DNA of 64,000 bases from Novosphingobium mathurense (GCF_900168325.1 NZ_FVZE01000001.1:1240001-1304000), one strand, 5' to 3'; shown: positions 1-11,408, counted from the stretch's first letter. Translations and numbers: made by a program. Notes: generated from the sequence alone by a model not told the origin.

Positions 1-726
1 CTGGCCGACACGCCCGGCATATTCGCACCCAAGCGTCGTCTCGACCGCGCCATGGTCGCCGCCGCCTGGGAAGGGGCGCAGGAGGCCGATGCCATCCTGC
101 TGGTGGTCGACGCGGTCAAGCAACGCCGACACGAACTGACGCCCCTGCTGGAAACGCTCAAGGACCGCTCCGAGCGCAAGCTGCTCGTGCTCAACAAGGT
201 CGATGCCAGCGCCAAGGAACCGCTGCTCAAGCTGGCCGAGGAACTGGCAGGCGCAGTCGACTTCGACGAAGTGTTCTTCGTTTCCGCGCTCACCAACGAC
301 GGTGTGCCCGAACTCAAGACGCGGCTTGCCGACCTCATGCCCGAAGGCCCCTGGCACTACCCCGAGGATCAGGTCTCCGATGCCTCGGAACGCCTGCTGG
401 CCTGCGAAGTCACGCGCGAACAGCTCTACAAGCAGCTCCACGACGAACTGCCCTACGACAGCGCGGTGCGGCCCGAATCCTATACCCAGCGCAAGGATGG
501 CTCGGTCGAGATCCGCCAGCAGATCGTCGTCGCGCGCGACAGCCAGAAGGCCATCGTGCTGGGCAAGCGGGGCGCCAAGATCCGCGCCATCGGTGAAGCC
601 GCGCGTAACGAATTGGCAGAAGTTCTGGGGCAGAAAGTTCACCTCTTCCTCCATGTGAAGGTCGAGGAAGGCTGGGCCGAGGCCCGCGACATCTACGAAG
701 AGATCGGACTGGACTGGGTAAAATGA
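1..726 (+). CDS. era: GTPase Era, C-terminal part (5' end outside window)
   Basis: Era is a Ras-like GTPase that binds the 3' end of 16S rRNA and helps mature the 30S subunit. The window opens inside the G domain: visible codons 3-6 read DTPG (G3 motif) and NKVD (G4) follows near codon 66, then a VSAL segment matching G5. A C-terminal KH RNA-binding domain is present, with its GKRG loop near visible codon 188. About 241 residues remain of a family protein of roughly 300, so only the P-loop and switch I are missing. The stop overlaps the next start as ATGA, implying translational coupling with the SGNH hydrolase. Confidence 0.95.
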   Translation: MADTPGIFAPKRRLDRAMVAAAWEGAQEADAILLVVDAVKQRRHELTPLLETLKDRSERKLLVLNKVDASAKEPLLKLAEELAGAVDFDEVFFVSALTNDGVPELKTRLADLMPEGPWHYPEDQVSDASERLLACEVTREQLYKQLHDELPYDSAVRPESYTQRKDGSVEIRQQIVVARDSQKAIVLGKRGAKIRAIGEAARNELAEVLGQKVHLFLHVKVEEGWAEARDIYEEIGLDWVK

Positions 727-1841
727 TCCGCACGCCCCGTATTGCCGCTGCATGTGCCGCGCTGCTTTTCGGCTGCGCGACCGCTCCGCTGGTCGAGGCG
801 CAGGCCGCCGAGACGGACAGCATCGAGGCGGTCGGCAGGATCGGGGCGGAACAGGCCGTGCCCGAAGATACCGTTGCGCAAAGCCTGGAAGGCGCACGTT
901 ACGTCGCCATCGGTTCCTCGTTCGCGGCCGGTCCGATGCTCCCCCCCGGAAAGCCCGCCGCTCCCGGCGCGCCGACCCGTTGCGGTCAGAGCATGAACAA
1001 TTACCCCACGCTGCTGGCGCAGCGCTTCGGCATGGTGCTGGTCGACCGCACCTGCTCTGGCGCGAGGACCCAGCACTTGCTCGGTCCCTGGGGCGATGTC
1101 CCGGCGCAGCTCGCCTCGGTCGACGCGGCTACCCGGCTGGTGACGGTTACCATCGGCGGCAACGACCTCAACTACATCGGCGACCTGTTTTCCGCGACGT
1201 GCGTCCAGCGCGCCAGCGAAGTGGCGGCAGCCGGGTTCGAGGCAAAGCCCTGCGGTGCGATCCACAAGCCTGCCGATGCCGATTACCTGCGCGTAGAGGA
1301 GCAGCTTGGCCTCATTGCCCGGCGCGTCCGCGAAGCGGCTCCGAAGGCGCGCCTCGTCTTCGTCCAGTATCTGACACCCCTGCCCGCCACGCTCTGTGCC
1401 AATACCCCGGTAAGCGAGGATGCGGCGGCCATCGTGCGGCAAATCGGCGCACGACTGGCCGAGATAACCGGAAAGGTCGCGCAGGCGCACAAGGCCATCG
1501 TCGTGGAGATGAACCAGGCTTCTGCCAACCACACGCCTTGCGATGCCGAACCATGGATGATCGGCGCACCCAAGGGCTACGACGGCAAGCAGGGCCTGCA
1601 GTGGCACCTGAACCTCGCCGGCATGAAGGCAACGGCCGATGGCATTGCCTACTGGCTGGAACGCAGCGGCGTGCAGCCGAAGGTCCCGCAGATGCCGACC
1701 ATCGAGCAGTCCCCGCTCGCGCCGATCGACGTTCAGGCCGCGCCCGAACCGCAGGTGCCTGACACGGCAGAACCGGCGAAGGAAGACAAGTCGCGGCTCA
1801 AGCCCGAAAGCCCGAAAGCAGGCAAGCAACCCAAGTCCTGA
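723..1841 (+). CDS. SGNH/GDSL-type hydrolase, secreted
   Basis: This 372-residue protein is a probable exported esterase or lipase of the SGNH superfamily. The N-terminus (MIRTPR, then an Ala/Leu stretch) looks like a signal peptide; FGCA near residue 17 could also be a lipobox. Family blocks are visible: GSSFAAGP around residues 63-70 holds the nucleophilic Ser in place of GDS, GGNDLNY near 145 gives the oxyanion Gly and Asn, and WHLNLAGM near 294 carries the catalytic His. Cysteines nearby suggest disulfides, as in actinobacterial secreted SGNH lipases. The last 60 residues are rich in Pro, Glu and Lys and probably disordered. It starts within the era stop (ATGA). Substrate unknown. Confidence 0.82.
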   Translation: MIRTPRIAAACAALLFGCATAPLVEAQAAETDSIEAVGRIGAEQAVPEDTVAQSLEGARYVAIGSSFAAGPMLPPGKPAAPGAPTRCGQSMNNYPTLLAQRFGMVLVDRTCSGARTQHLLGPWGDVPAQLASVDAATRLVTVTIGGNDLNYIGDLFSATCVQRASEVAAAGFEAKPCGAIHKPADADYLRVEEQLGLIARRVREAAPKARLVFVQYLTPLPATLCANTPVSEDAAAIVRQIGARLAEITGKVAQAHKAIVVEMNQASANHTPCDAEPWMIGAPKGYDGKQGLQWHLNLAGMKATADGIAYWLERSGVQPKVPQMPTIEQSPLAPIDVQAAPEPQVPDTAEPAKEDKSRLKPESPKAGKQPKS

Positions 1842-1871
1842 ACAACCGCGGGAGCCGTCAGGCCAAGCCGC

Positions 1872-3344
1872 TCAATCGCGCGGGTTCTCGGCCACCCGCC
1901 AGCGCGTGAGGCTGCCCAGCCCGGCCAGCAGCGCCAGCCCCGCTGCGAACAGCATCGGGACCGGGCCCAGTCCGGCTCCGAAAGAAAGAAACAGGCCGAT
2001 CGAGGCCGCGCCCAGTGTCTGGCCGAATAGTCGTCCGGTCGCCAGCAATCCGCCCGCCGCGGCCGTCCGTTCACGCGGGGCATTGCTCACGACCATGCGC
2101 GCATTGGGGGAGAAGAACAGGCCGAAGCCCACTGCGCAGACGACAAGGCGCCAGGCAATCGCCGCCGCTCCTGCGTGAACCGGCATGAAGGCCAGCAAGG
2201 CCAGGCCGACGGCGGCGATCACCATGCCGGTCAGTCCGAGGATCGAGGGCGAAACGCGGTCGGACAACCATCCCGCCGCAGGGGAAACGAACAGCATCGT
2301 CAGCGGCAGGGGCAGGATCAGCAATCCCACTTCGGGCGGACTGAAGCCCATGCCCTGCTCCAGACGGAAAGGCAGCGCGACGACGAGCCCCGCCGAGCCG
2401 ATGAAACCGGCCATGGCCGCCAGAATCGAGATGCCGATGGCCGGGCGTGACAGCAGATCCACAGGGAAGACCGGATTGGTCCGCGCCCTTTCGCTGCGTG
2501 CCAGCAGCAACGCCGAGGCCAGGCCGGCCAGTGCCACGGCCATGCCGGCAACCAGCCAGCCACCATGGACCGCCAGTTCGATGCCGCCCACGAGCATGGC
2601 GAATGTCGCCGCGCTCCACAGGCCGGAACGCCAGTTGAACGGAATCTTGCCGCGCACCGGGTCGGGCAGGAAGCGTCCGATCATCAGCGATATCAGCGCG
2701 CAGGGGACAGCGGCCACGAAGATCAGCCGCCAGTCAGCACGCGCAACGATCAGGCCGCCGAGAACCGGCGCAATGGCATTCGAGGACGCCACGATCACTG
2801 AGTTGATCCCAAGGCCGCTGCCAAGCTTCGTCTTGGGATAGATCTGCCGGATCATCGCCGTCGACACGCTCATCGCCATGCCGGCACCCAGTGCCTGCCC
2901 GACCCGGACCATCAGCAGGGCCGGCAGCGAATTGACGAGGAGCGTGAGCGCCGAGGCCGCCATGAAGATGACCTGGCCGATCTGGTAGACCCGGCGCAGG
3001 CCCAGCCGCTCGCCCAGATTGGAGAACGGCAGCAATGCCATGACCATGACGAGCTGGTACAGGGTAACGACATTGACGATCGCCCCGCCCTCGACATGCA
3101 GGTCCCGCGCAATCGTCGGCAGGGCGACGTTGGCGATCGTACCGTCCAGAACGAAGAGCGCCGTACCGAAGGATATGGCGATGATCGCCCAGATCCGGCG
3201 TGGCATGGCAAGGCCATCGTCCTCGTGGCGTTCCCCGCCGGATGCATCCGAGTTGGCAGGCATCGCATCATCGGCGAAGTCGAGGCTGCCACCAACCGAC
3301 TTCCCATCCGAAGCCGAAGACATATCGTTTCGCAACTGCAGCAT
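1872..3344 (-). CDS. MFS drug-efflux transporter (DHA2/EmrB-QacA type)
   Basis: A proton-driven efflux pump of the 14-helix DHA2 branch of the major facilitator superfamily. The opening membrane segment ends in FVLDGTIANVALPTI, the D-x-T-I-V-N-V-A-L-P signature of this branch, and a cytoplasmic-loop motif (NLGERLGLRRVY) follows. Hydrophobic segments continue to the C-terminus, which ends in a short basic tail. I place the start at the ATG at 3344 (490 residues); a TTG at 3383 and an ATG at 3323 are alternatives, and none has a strong ribosome binding site. The first 60 residues are hydrophilic. No periplasmic adaptor gene is adjacent. An inverted repeat lies about 60 nt upstream. Confidence 0.88.
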   Translation of the reverse strand: MLQLRNDMSSASDGKSVGGSLDFADDAMPANSDASGGERHEDDGLAMPRRIWAIIAISFGTALFVLDGTIANVALPTIARDLHVEGGAIVNVVTLYQLVMVMALLPFSNLGERLGLRRVYQIGQVIFMAASALTLLVNSLPALLMVRVGQALGAGMAMSVSTAMIRQIYPKTKLGSGLGINSVIVASSNAIAPVLGGLIVARADWRLIFVAAVPCALISLMIGRFLPDPVRGKIPFNWRSGLWSAATFAMLVGGIELAVHGGWLVAGMAVALAGLASALLLARSERARTNPVFPVDLLSRPAIGISILAAMAGFIGSAGLVVALPFRLEQGMGFSPPEVGLLILPLPLTMLFVSPAAGWLSDRVSPSILGLTGMVIAAVGLALLAFMPVHAGAAAIAWRLVVCAVGFGLFFSPNARMVVSNAPRERTAAAGGLLATGRLFGQTLGAASIGLFLSFGAGLGPVPMLFAAGLALLAGLGSLTRWRVAENPRD

Positions 3345-3403
3345 AACAGGGAAACGCCTAGGCAGCCCGTTGTCTCCCGGCAATCGCCATAAAATTCCCT
3401 ATA

Positions 3404-3420
3404 GTTGCATAAACCGCAAC
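3404..3420. promoter_or_regulatory. Inverted repeat upstream of the MFS pump, possible operator
   Basis: GTTGC (3404-3408) and GCAAC (3416-3420) form a perfect 5-bp inverted repeat with a 7-nt spacer, 60 nt upstream of the pump start. Efflux pumps are often controlled by dimeric repressors binding such repeats, but the arms are short and could be chance. Confidence 0.25.
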
Positions 3421-3435
3421 CACAGGGTCCGAGCG

Positions 3436-3615
3436 TCAGCGCAGTTTGGCAATCGTCATGCCGTGCTGGCGGGCCGCATCCTTCGTCGATTCCTCGGTGC
3501 GGTTCAGCGCCTTGGCAATCTCCTTGAGCCCCTTGCCCTTGCCCGCAAGCATTTGCAGCTTCTGCAGTTCATCGGGTTTCCAGGGCTGCTTGTGCTTGGC
3601 GATCTTCTGGCTCAT
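3436..3615 (-). CDS. Small helix-turn-helix (Myb/SANT-like) protein, 59 aa
   Basis: A short gene read directly from the sequence. The protein starts MSQKIAKHKQPWKPDELQ and ends TIAKLR. A PW-x-P-D/E-E start, then LKEIAKALNRTEESTKDAAR, matches the small Myb/SANT-like helix-turn-helix found in many short alphaproteobacterial proteins, with GKGLKEIAKAL as the second helix and NRTEESTKDAA as the recognition helix. A good ribosome binding site (AAAGGAG, 3623-3630, about 8 nt before ATG) supports it. It lies 70 nt past the topA stop and ends about 90 nt before the MFS pump start, all on the minus strand, so it could regulate either. DNA targets unknown. Confidence 0.7.
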   Translation of the reverse strand: MSQKIAKHKQPWKPDELQKLQMLAGKGKGLKEIAKALNRTEESTKDAARQHGMTIAKLR

Positions 3616-3685
3616 TGCCTGTTCTCCTTTGTCGGTTGCATGGCAACGAGACGGACGCGACCAGACAGATCCGGCCCGAGTGCAC

Positions 3686-6298
<2,613 letters not shown>

Positions 6299-6318
6299 TT
6301 CAGACTTTCGATAAGCGC

Positions 6319-6359
6319 TACGCGCGTGCGCATGTACGCACACATATACACACGTACAA
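6319..6359 (-). promoter_or_regulatory. Alternating purine/pyrimidine tract at the topA promoter
   Basis: From 6319 to 6358 every base alternates between pyrimidine and purine for 40 nt, a pattern prone to the Z-DNA form under negative supercoiling. Read on the minus strand, a candidate promoter sits inside it: TTGTAC (6359-6354), a 17-nt spacer, and TACATG (6336-6331), which would place the topA transcript start about 25 nt before its ATG. TGTACG (6333-6338) and CGTACA (6353-6358) also form an inverted repeat. The alternation is directly visible; promoter assignment and any supercoiling response are inference. Confidence 0.5.
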
Positions 6360-6436
6360 GTTGGGTCGGGCTTTGAGCAGCCGTCAAGGGGGCATCAATC
6401 TCGCTGCGAACAAGGCCGGAAAACCATCGCCGGGGA

Positions 6437-7552
6437 TTACGCCAGACTGACGCGGCCGCCCGCGTGACGCACCAGCGCGCCGGTGATCTCCAGTTCGAGG
6501 AGTGCGAGCTGAACCGCCGAAGCGCTGGCTCCCGACTGTCGGATCAGTTCATCCACCGGCACTGGCGCGGTGGTGAGCAGATCGGCGATCGGCGCAGGCT
6601 CTGCATCGGAAAGGTCGTCGCACAGGGCCCAGTCCGGCGCCGCTTCGCGCAGAGCGGATTGCGGCGCCCCGGCAAAGCCCCCGAGCAGCTCGGTCACGTC
6701 CTCTGCCCGCTGCACGAGTATCGCACCATCCCGGATCAGCTGGTTGCAACCGTGCGAACGCGGGTCGAGCGGCGAACCGGGGATGGCCATGACTTCCCGG
6801 CCCATCTCCCCGGCCAGCCGCGCCGTGATCAGCGAACCGGAACGCGGTGCGGCCTCGACCACCAGGGTTCCTGCACAGAGCCCGGCGATGATCCGGTTGC
6901 GCGCGGGGAAGTGCCGCGCCAGCGGATCGGTGCCCGGCGGCTGCTCGGCGATCAGCAGACCCTCTCGGGCGATACGTTCCTGCAGATCGGCGTGTTCGGG
7001 CGGATAGGTCACGTCGATGCCGCTGGCGATGACGCCCACCGTCGCACCCGATGCGCTCAGCGCGCCGTCGTGCGCGGCGCCATCGATGCCGCGGGCGAGA
7101 CCCGAGACGACCGTGACGCCCGCCTCGGCGAGCTCTCCGGCGAGCGTCCGGGCCAGCCGGACAGCCGCTGCCGAAGCGTTGCGCGCGCCCACCATGGCGA
7201 CGCAAGGTGCCTCAAGGATTGCGGTATCGCCCCTGACGATGAGGATCGGCGGCGCCCCCTCGCTGGCGGCAAGCAGCGGCGGATAATCGGGCGCGTCGTG
7301 AAACAGGTAGCGAGCCCCCGCACGGCGTACGGCCCGGGCTTCATCGAGGGCGACATGCTCGGGCACCGCCCGATAGCGCTTTCCGGATCGCCCCGCGATT
7401 TCGGGAAGCGCATCGACGGACCGGCGCGCATCGCCGAAGCGCGCGAGCAGGTGCGCGTAAGTGACGGGACCGACGTTGGGCGAGCGCAGCAGGCGAATGC
7501 GCGCGAGCGCTTCATCCCTGTCGATTGCGGCGAGCGTCTGCCCCCCGCTCAC
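6437..7552 (-). CDS. dprA: DNA-processing protein DprA
   Basis: DprA (Smf) binds incoming single-stranded DNA and loads RecA during natural transformation; it is also widely kept in non-competent bacteria. The 371-residue protein has an N-terminal helix-hairpin-helix/SAM-like region (RLLRSPNVGPVTYAHLL), a central Rossmann-like DprA domain with VARGIDGAAHDGAL and the GSRSGS-like EAAPRSGSLITARLA, and a C-terminal winged helix of about 60 residues. It starts at GTG 7552, preceded by AGGGGCC inside the end of plsY. The gap to plsY is 13 nt, so plsY-dprA are probably cotranscribed; topA follows 138 nt later behind its own likely promoter. Confidence 0.94.
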   Translation of the reverse strand: MSGGQTLAAIDRDEALARIRLLRSPNVGPVTYAHLLARFGDARRSVDALPEIAGRSGKRYRAVPEHVALDEARAVRRAGARYLFHDAPDYPPLLAASEGAPPILIVRGDTAILEAPCVAMVGARNASAAAVRLARTLAGELAEAGVTVVSGLARGIDGAAHDGALSASGATVGVIASGIDVTYPPEHADLQERIAREGLLIAEQPPGTDPLARHFPARNRIIAGLCAGTLVVEAAPRSGSLITARLAGEMGREVMAIPGSPLDPRSHGCNQLIRDGAILVQRAEDVTELLGGFAGAPQSALREAAPDWALCDDLSDAEPAPIADLLTTAPVPVDELIRQSGASASAVQLALLELEITGALVRHAGGRVSLA

Positions 7553-7565
7553 ACGCAGGCCCCTG

Positions 7566-8153
7566 TCAGGACTTCTTGCTGCCGCCCACCCTCGGTTCGG
7601 TTCCGGCGCGCAGCCGCGCGATGTTCTCGCGATGCTGGAACAGCACGATCGCTGCGATCACGGCCAGCACGAGCGCGGCGTCCTGATGCCCCAGCACGAG
7701 AGCCACCAACGGAGCCACCACCGCCGCGGTCATGCCCGCGACCGAGGAAATCTTCACTGTCAGGAGCAGGCCGATCCAGGTCAGCGCATAGGCAAGCCCC
7801 ACCGGCCAGGCGAGGCCGAAGGCGATGCCCGCCGTCGTCGCCACGCCCTTGCCGCCGCGAAACCTCAGCCAGACCGGGAAACAGTGCCCCAGGAAGGCGC
7901 CGAGAGCGGCCAGCCAGACCCATTCCGGCCAGACGGCCGCGGCAATCAGGACGGCGGCCAGACCCTTGAGGAGATCGAGCAGGAGCGTGGCCGCAGCCAG
8001 CCCCTTGCGTCCGGTACGCAGCACGTTGGTTGCGCCGATGTTGCCCGAACCGATCGAGCGCAAGTCGCCCGCACCGGCAATTCGGGTGATGATGAGGCCA
8101 AAGGGTACGGAGCCGAGCGCGTAGCCCAGTGCCAAAGCGAATATCCACTGCAT
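7566..8153 (-). CDS. plsY: Acyl-phosphate:glycerol-3-phosphate acyltransferase PlsY
   Basis: Integral membrane enzyme that transfers the acyl group from acyl-phosphate (made by PlsX) to glycerol-3-phosphate, the first step of phospholipid synthesis. Three conserved loops are visible: [16 protein letters not shown] near residue 35, the [12 protein letters not shown] loop (glycine-rich, phosphate-binding) near 100, and QHRENIARL near the C-terminus. Length (195 aa) is normal and several membrane helices are evident. The start at 8153 has GGGAGG about 6 nt upstream. First gene of the plsY-dprA-(topA) set, divergent from murI. Confidence 0.96.
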   Translation of the reverse strand: MQWIFALALGYALGSVPFGLIITRIAGAGDLRSIGSGNIGATNVLRTGRKGLAAATLLLDLLKGLAAVLIAAAVWPEWVWLAALGAFLGHCFPVWLRFRGGKGVATTAGIAFGLAWPVGLAYALTWIGLLLTVKISSVAGMTAAVVAPLVALVLGHQDAALVLAVIAAIVLFQHRENIARLRAGTEPRVGGSKKS

Positions 8154-8247
8154 GCGCCTCCCTTAGCCGTTTGCTCTGGAATGGCGAAGCCTAGTTGCTC
8201 TTTCGTCATGGCAGCGGTTAACAGGTCGCAAGGTTCAGGGAAAAACG

Positions 8248-9093
8248 ATGTCCTCCGATAGTTCCAGCACCGGGCAGACCGCAGGCAAACGGGCCTGCAG
8301 CGACCCGTCCGCGCCGATTCTCCTGTTCGACTCGGGTGTGGGTGGCCTCACGGTCCTGGAAGAAGTGCGCAAGCTCCAGCCCGCCATGCCGGTGATTTAC
8401 GCAGCGGATACGGCCGGTCTGCCCTATGGCTCCAAAAGCGAGGCGCAAGTCGCCGCGCGCGTCGCCGGGCTGCTCGGCCGCATGACGGAGCGTTTCAAGC
8501 CCCGACTCGTGTGCATCGCCTGCAATACCGCGTCGACGATCGCCCTTGGCATGGTTCGCGACGTTCTCGAGGTTCCGATCGTGGGCACCGTGCCCGCGAT
8601 CAAGCCGGCTGCGGCAATGACGCGCAGCGGCGTGATCGGCCTGCTCGGCACCGAAGCGACGATTCGGCAAGCCTACGTCGACCGACTCGAGCACGAGTTC
8701 GCCGCCGACAAGATCCTCCTGCGCCACGGTGCTCCGGGCCTCGTCGAGGCTGCCGAAGCGAAATTGCGCGGCGAGCAAGTGGACATGAAGATCATCCGCG
8801 AGGCAGCAGAGGCCCTGCGATCGAGGCCCGACGGGGAGCGGATCGACACCGTCGTTCTCGCCTGCACGCATTTCCCGCTGCTCAGGACCGAACTGGCCGA
8901 GGTTTTCGGTCCGGATGTGCGCTTCGTGCATGGCGCCGCAGGTATCGCACGCCAGATCGCACGCCTCACTGACGGGCAGGAATGCAGTCGCCATGTACCC
9001 GACCGGGCGTTATTCACCGGCTCGGAAGGCACGCCGGATGCATACCGGGAAGCGCTGGCGCATTATGGGCTGACTGAGAGCGGTAAATTTTGA
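8248..9093 (+). CDS. murI: Glutamate racemase
   Basis: Cofactor-independent racemase that makes D-glutamate for peptidoglycan. The 281-residue sequence has the substrate loop FDSGVGGLTVLEEV (residues about 29-42), the first catalytic cysteine in ACNTAST near 92, and the second in ACTHFPLL near 209. The first 25 residues are polar and not part of the fold. AGGGAAAAA precedes the ATG. The stop overlaps the next start (TTGA), coupling it with the following MBL-like gene. Confidence 0.96.
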   Translation: MSSDSSSTGQTAGKRACSDPSAPILLFDSGVGGLTVLEEVRKLQPAMPVIYAADTAGLPYGSKSEAQVAARVAGLLGRMTERFKPRLVCIACNTASTIALGMVRDVLEVPIVGTVPAIKPAAAMTRSGVIGLLGTEATIRQAYVDRLEHEFAADKILLRHGAPGLVEAAEAKLRGEQVDMKIIREAAEALRSRPDGERIDTVVLACTHFPLLRTELAEVFGPDVRFVHGAAGIARQIARLTDGQECSRHVPDRALFTGSEGTPDAYREALAHYGLTESGKF

Positions 9094-9902
9094 CTCCAAG
9101 GCTGAACCTGTTTCTTCTGGCACTGATCCTTTTCGTCGGTGTGCCCTACTACTGGTTCCAGCTCGACGCCGACCGCTACGATGCCAGGCCCAAGTCGCTG
9201 AGCATCGCGCAGTTGCGCTCCCTTGCCGAAAGCATGCCCGGCCAAAAGCCGATCGCACTGAACTACGAGCAAGTCGGCATTCGCTACATCGTCAGCAACA
9301 GGCTCGCAGCTGGTACCGGCCTGCGCCCTGCCCGCACCGCGCTGCGGGCCTATGAGCTGATCGTGCCGGGCCATGCCCCGATCATTATCGACGGCGGCCC
9401 GACGGCCGCCGTCGCCAAGCAATACGATGTCCGCGATTTCGACAGCATGGCCGAGCGCCGGATCAACACGGCGGCTCGGAAGGCCAGCCTTTCACTGGCG
9501 CTCGTCAACCACCCGCTGCACAATGCCAACGACGGATTCAGCCTGCTGCGCGCCAGGGAGATGTTCGCGGCCAAGACGGAAGAGCCGCAAGCCGTGGCGC
9601 CAGGTGTCGTGGTCATCCCGCTTACCGGCCTCACCGTGGCTTCGAACATGGTCTACACCCGCCTTGCGGACGGGCACGAATTCCTCTTCACCGGGGATGC
9701 CGCGATGATCGACAGCAGCTGGAAGGACGTGCTGCCCCCGGCGCGCATGGTCACCGGCCACTTGCGCGCGCCGGAGCGCAGGGAAATCGTCTCCTGGTTG
9801 ATGACGATCAATGCCCTGGCACGCTCCGCTCCGCATATGACCATCATATCGGGCCATGAACCGTCTGCGCTCACCTCGGCAAAGCGCGGATTCTCCAATT
9901 AA
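9090..9902 (+). CDS. Membrane-anchored protein with degenerate metallo-beta-lactamase fold
   Basis: Hypothetical 270-residue protein starting at a TTG that overlaps the murI stop. Residues 4-22 form one hydrophobic segment (NLFLLALILFVGVPYYWF), so the rest is probably periplasmic. The pattern resembles a metallo-beta-lactamase fold: IIIDGGPT near 110, LVNHPLHNAND near 140 where the zinc motif H-x-H-x-D-H should lie, FTGD near 205 and SGHE near 254. The first motif is altered and the middle His is not obvious, so canonical two-zinc binding looks unlikely. It could be a diverged hydrolase or a binding protein. Coupling to murI hints at the envelope, but that is inference. Confidence 0.6.
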   Translation: MTPRLNLFLLALILFVGVPYYWFQLDADRYDARPKSLSIAQLRSLAESMPGQKPIALNYEQVGIRYIVSNRLAAGTGLRPARTALRAYELIVPGHAPIIIDGGPTAAVAKQYDVRDFDSMAERRINTAARKASLSLALVNHPLHNANDGFSLLRAREMFAAKTEEPQAVAPGVVVIPLTGLTVASNMVYTRLADGHEFLFTGDAAMIDSSWKDVLPPARMVTGHLRAPERREIVSWLMTINALARSAPHMTIISGHEPSALTSAKRGFSN

Positions 9903-9916
9903 GGTGACTGAGACAA

Positions 9917-9943
9917 CTGACTGGTCATGAACCGAAGTATAAT
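9917..9943 (+). promoter_or_regulatory. Candidate hemA promoter
   Basis: A perfect -10 TATAAT (9938-9943) lies 62 nt upstream of the hemA GTG. The best -35 match is CTGACT (9917-9922) with a 15-nt spacer, which is short. It falls just after the stop of the preceding gene, so hemA appears to be transcribed independently. Confidence 0.45.
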
Positions 9944-10004
9944 GTAAACGGCCGCCGTCTATAGGGTAGAAGGCCCGGCACAAGTAACGCAGGACAACGC
10001 CTAC

Positions 10005-11219
10005 GTGAACTACGAGCACATTTTCGACCAGGCCATCGAACGCCTGCACTCCGAAGGCCGCTACCGAGTCTTCATCGACATCCTGCGCAACAAGGGGGCC
10101 TACCCCAACGCACGATGCTTCGCCGGTCATAACGGCCCGAAGCCGATCACGGTCTGGTGCTCGAACGACTACCTTGCGATGGGCCAGCACCCCAAGGTCA
10201 TCGAAGCGATGGAAGAGGCGCTGCACGACGTCGGCGCCGGTTCGGGCGGCACCCGCAACATCGGCGGCAACACACACTATCACATCGAGCTTGAGAGCGA
10301 GCTGGCCGACCTGCACGGCAAGCAGGGCGCGCTGCTGTTCACCTCCGGCTACGTCTCGAACGACGCCACGCTGTCGACGCTGGCCAAGCTGCTGCCCGGC
10401 TGCATCATCTTCTCGGACGAACTCAACCACGCCAGCATGATCGCGGGCATCCGCAATTCGGGCTGCGAAAAGAAGGTCTTCCGCCACAACGATCTCGAAC
10501 ACCTCGAGGAACTTCTGGCCGAAACCGATCCCGCAGTGCCCAAGCTGATCGCGTTCGAGTCGGTCTATTCGATGGACGGCGACATCGCCCCGATCCACGC
10601 GATCTGCGACCTGGCCGACAAGTACAACGCCCTCACCTACATCGACGAGGTTCACGCAGTCGGCATGTACGGCCCGCGCGGCGGCGGCATCACCGACCGC
10701 GACGAGGCGGCTCACCGCATCGACATCATCGAAGGTACGCTGGGCAAGGCATTCGGCGTCATGGGCGGCTACATCGCGGCCGATACCAAGATCATCGACT
10801 GCATCCGTTCGTATGCCCCGGGCTTCATCTTCACCACCTCGCTCTCGCCGGTCCTCGTTGCGGGCGTGCTCGCTTCGGTGAAGCACCTCAAGAGCTCGAG
10901 CGAGGAACGCGACGGCCAGCAGCGCTCGGCCGCCATGCTCAAGCAGATGTTCCGCGACGCGGGCCTGCCGGTCATGGATTCGACCACGCACATCGTCCCG
11001 CTGATGGTGGGCGATCCGGTCAAGGCCAAGAAGATCAGCGACATTCTGCTTGCCGAATACGGCGCCTATGTCCAGCCGATCAACTTCCCGACCGTGCCGC
11101 GCGGCACCGAGCGCCTGCGCTTCACCCCCGGCCCGGCCCATACGGAAGCCATGATGCGCGACCTGACCAACGCGCTGGTCGAGATCTGGGAGCGCATGGA
11201 GATGAAGCTGGCCGCCTGA
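10005..11219 (+). CDS. hemA: 5-aminolevulinate synthase
   Basis: PLP enzyme condensing glycine and succinyl-CoA to 5-aminolevulinate, the C4 (Shemin) entry to tetrapyrroles and a hallmark of alphaproteobacteria. The 404-residue protein opens with the family's [21 protein letters not shown]. It has the glycine loop [12 protein letters not shown], the cofactor Asp in [12 protein letters not shown] near 215, and the Schiff-base Lys in GTLGKAFG (Lys248). It starts at GTG 10005 with AGGA about 11 nt upstream. A strong terminator follows, so it is a single-gene unit. Confidence 0.97.
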   Translation: MNYEHIFDQAIERLHSEGRYRVFIDILRNKGAYPNARCFAGHNGPKPITVWCSNDYLAMGQHPKVIEAMEEALHDVGAGSGGTRNIGGNTHYHIELESELADLHGKQGALLFTSGYVSNDATLSTLAKLLPGCIIFSDELNHASMIAGIRNSGCEKKVFRHNDLEHLEELLAETDPAVPKLIAFESVYSMDGDIAPIHAICDLADKYNALTYIDEVHAVGMYGPRGGGITDRDEAAHRIDIIEGTLGKAFGVMGGYIAADTKIIDCIRSYAPGFIFTTSLSPVLVAGVLASVKHLKSSSEERDGQQRSAAMLKQMFRDAGLPVMDSTTHIVPLMVGDPVKAKKISDILLAEYGAYVQPINFPTVPRGTERLRFTPGPAHTEAMMRDLTNALVEIWERMEMKLAA

Positions 11220-11272
11220 CAATCGGGCTTGACCAGGCTCTCTTTGACGCCTGCAACAATTTCTACTCCTCA

Positions 11273-11305
11273 GGGCTCCCCGCTGGTGCGGCGGAGCCCT
11301 TTTTT
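11273..11305 (+). terminator. Intrinsic terminator after hemA
   Basis: GGGCTCC (11273-11279) pairs with GGAGCCC (11293-11299), with additional CGC/GCG pairing inside, followed by six T residues. A typical rho-independent terminator 54 nt past the hemA stop. Confidence 0.9.
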
Positions 11306-11408
11306 CTGATACCGCCAATCCCCAAGTGCTCCCCGTCGCGGCTGCGCGCGCCTCCTCACGGGACGCATTCGCCCTCCCCCCGACCGCGACATGATCATGA
11401 GGAATGAC

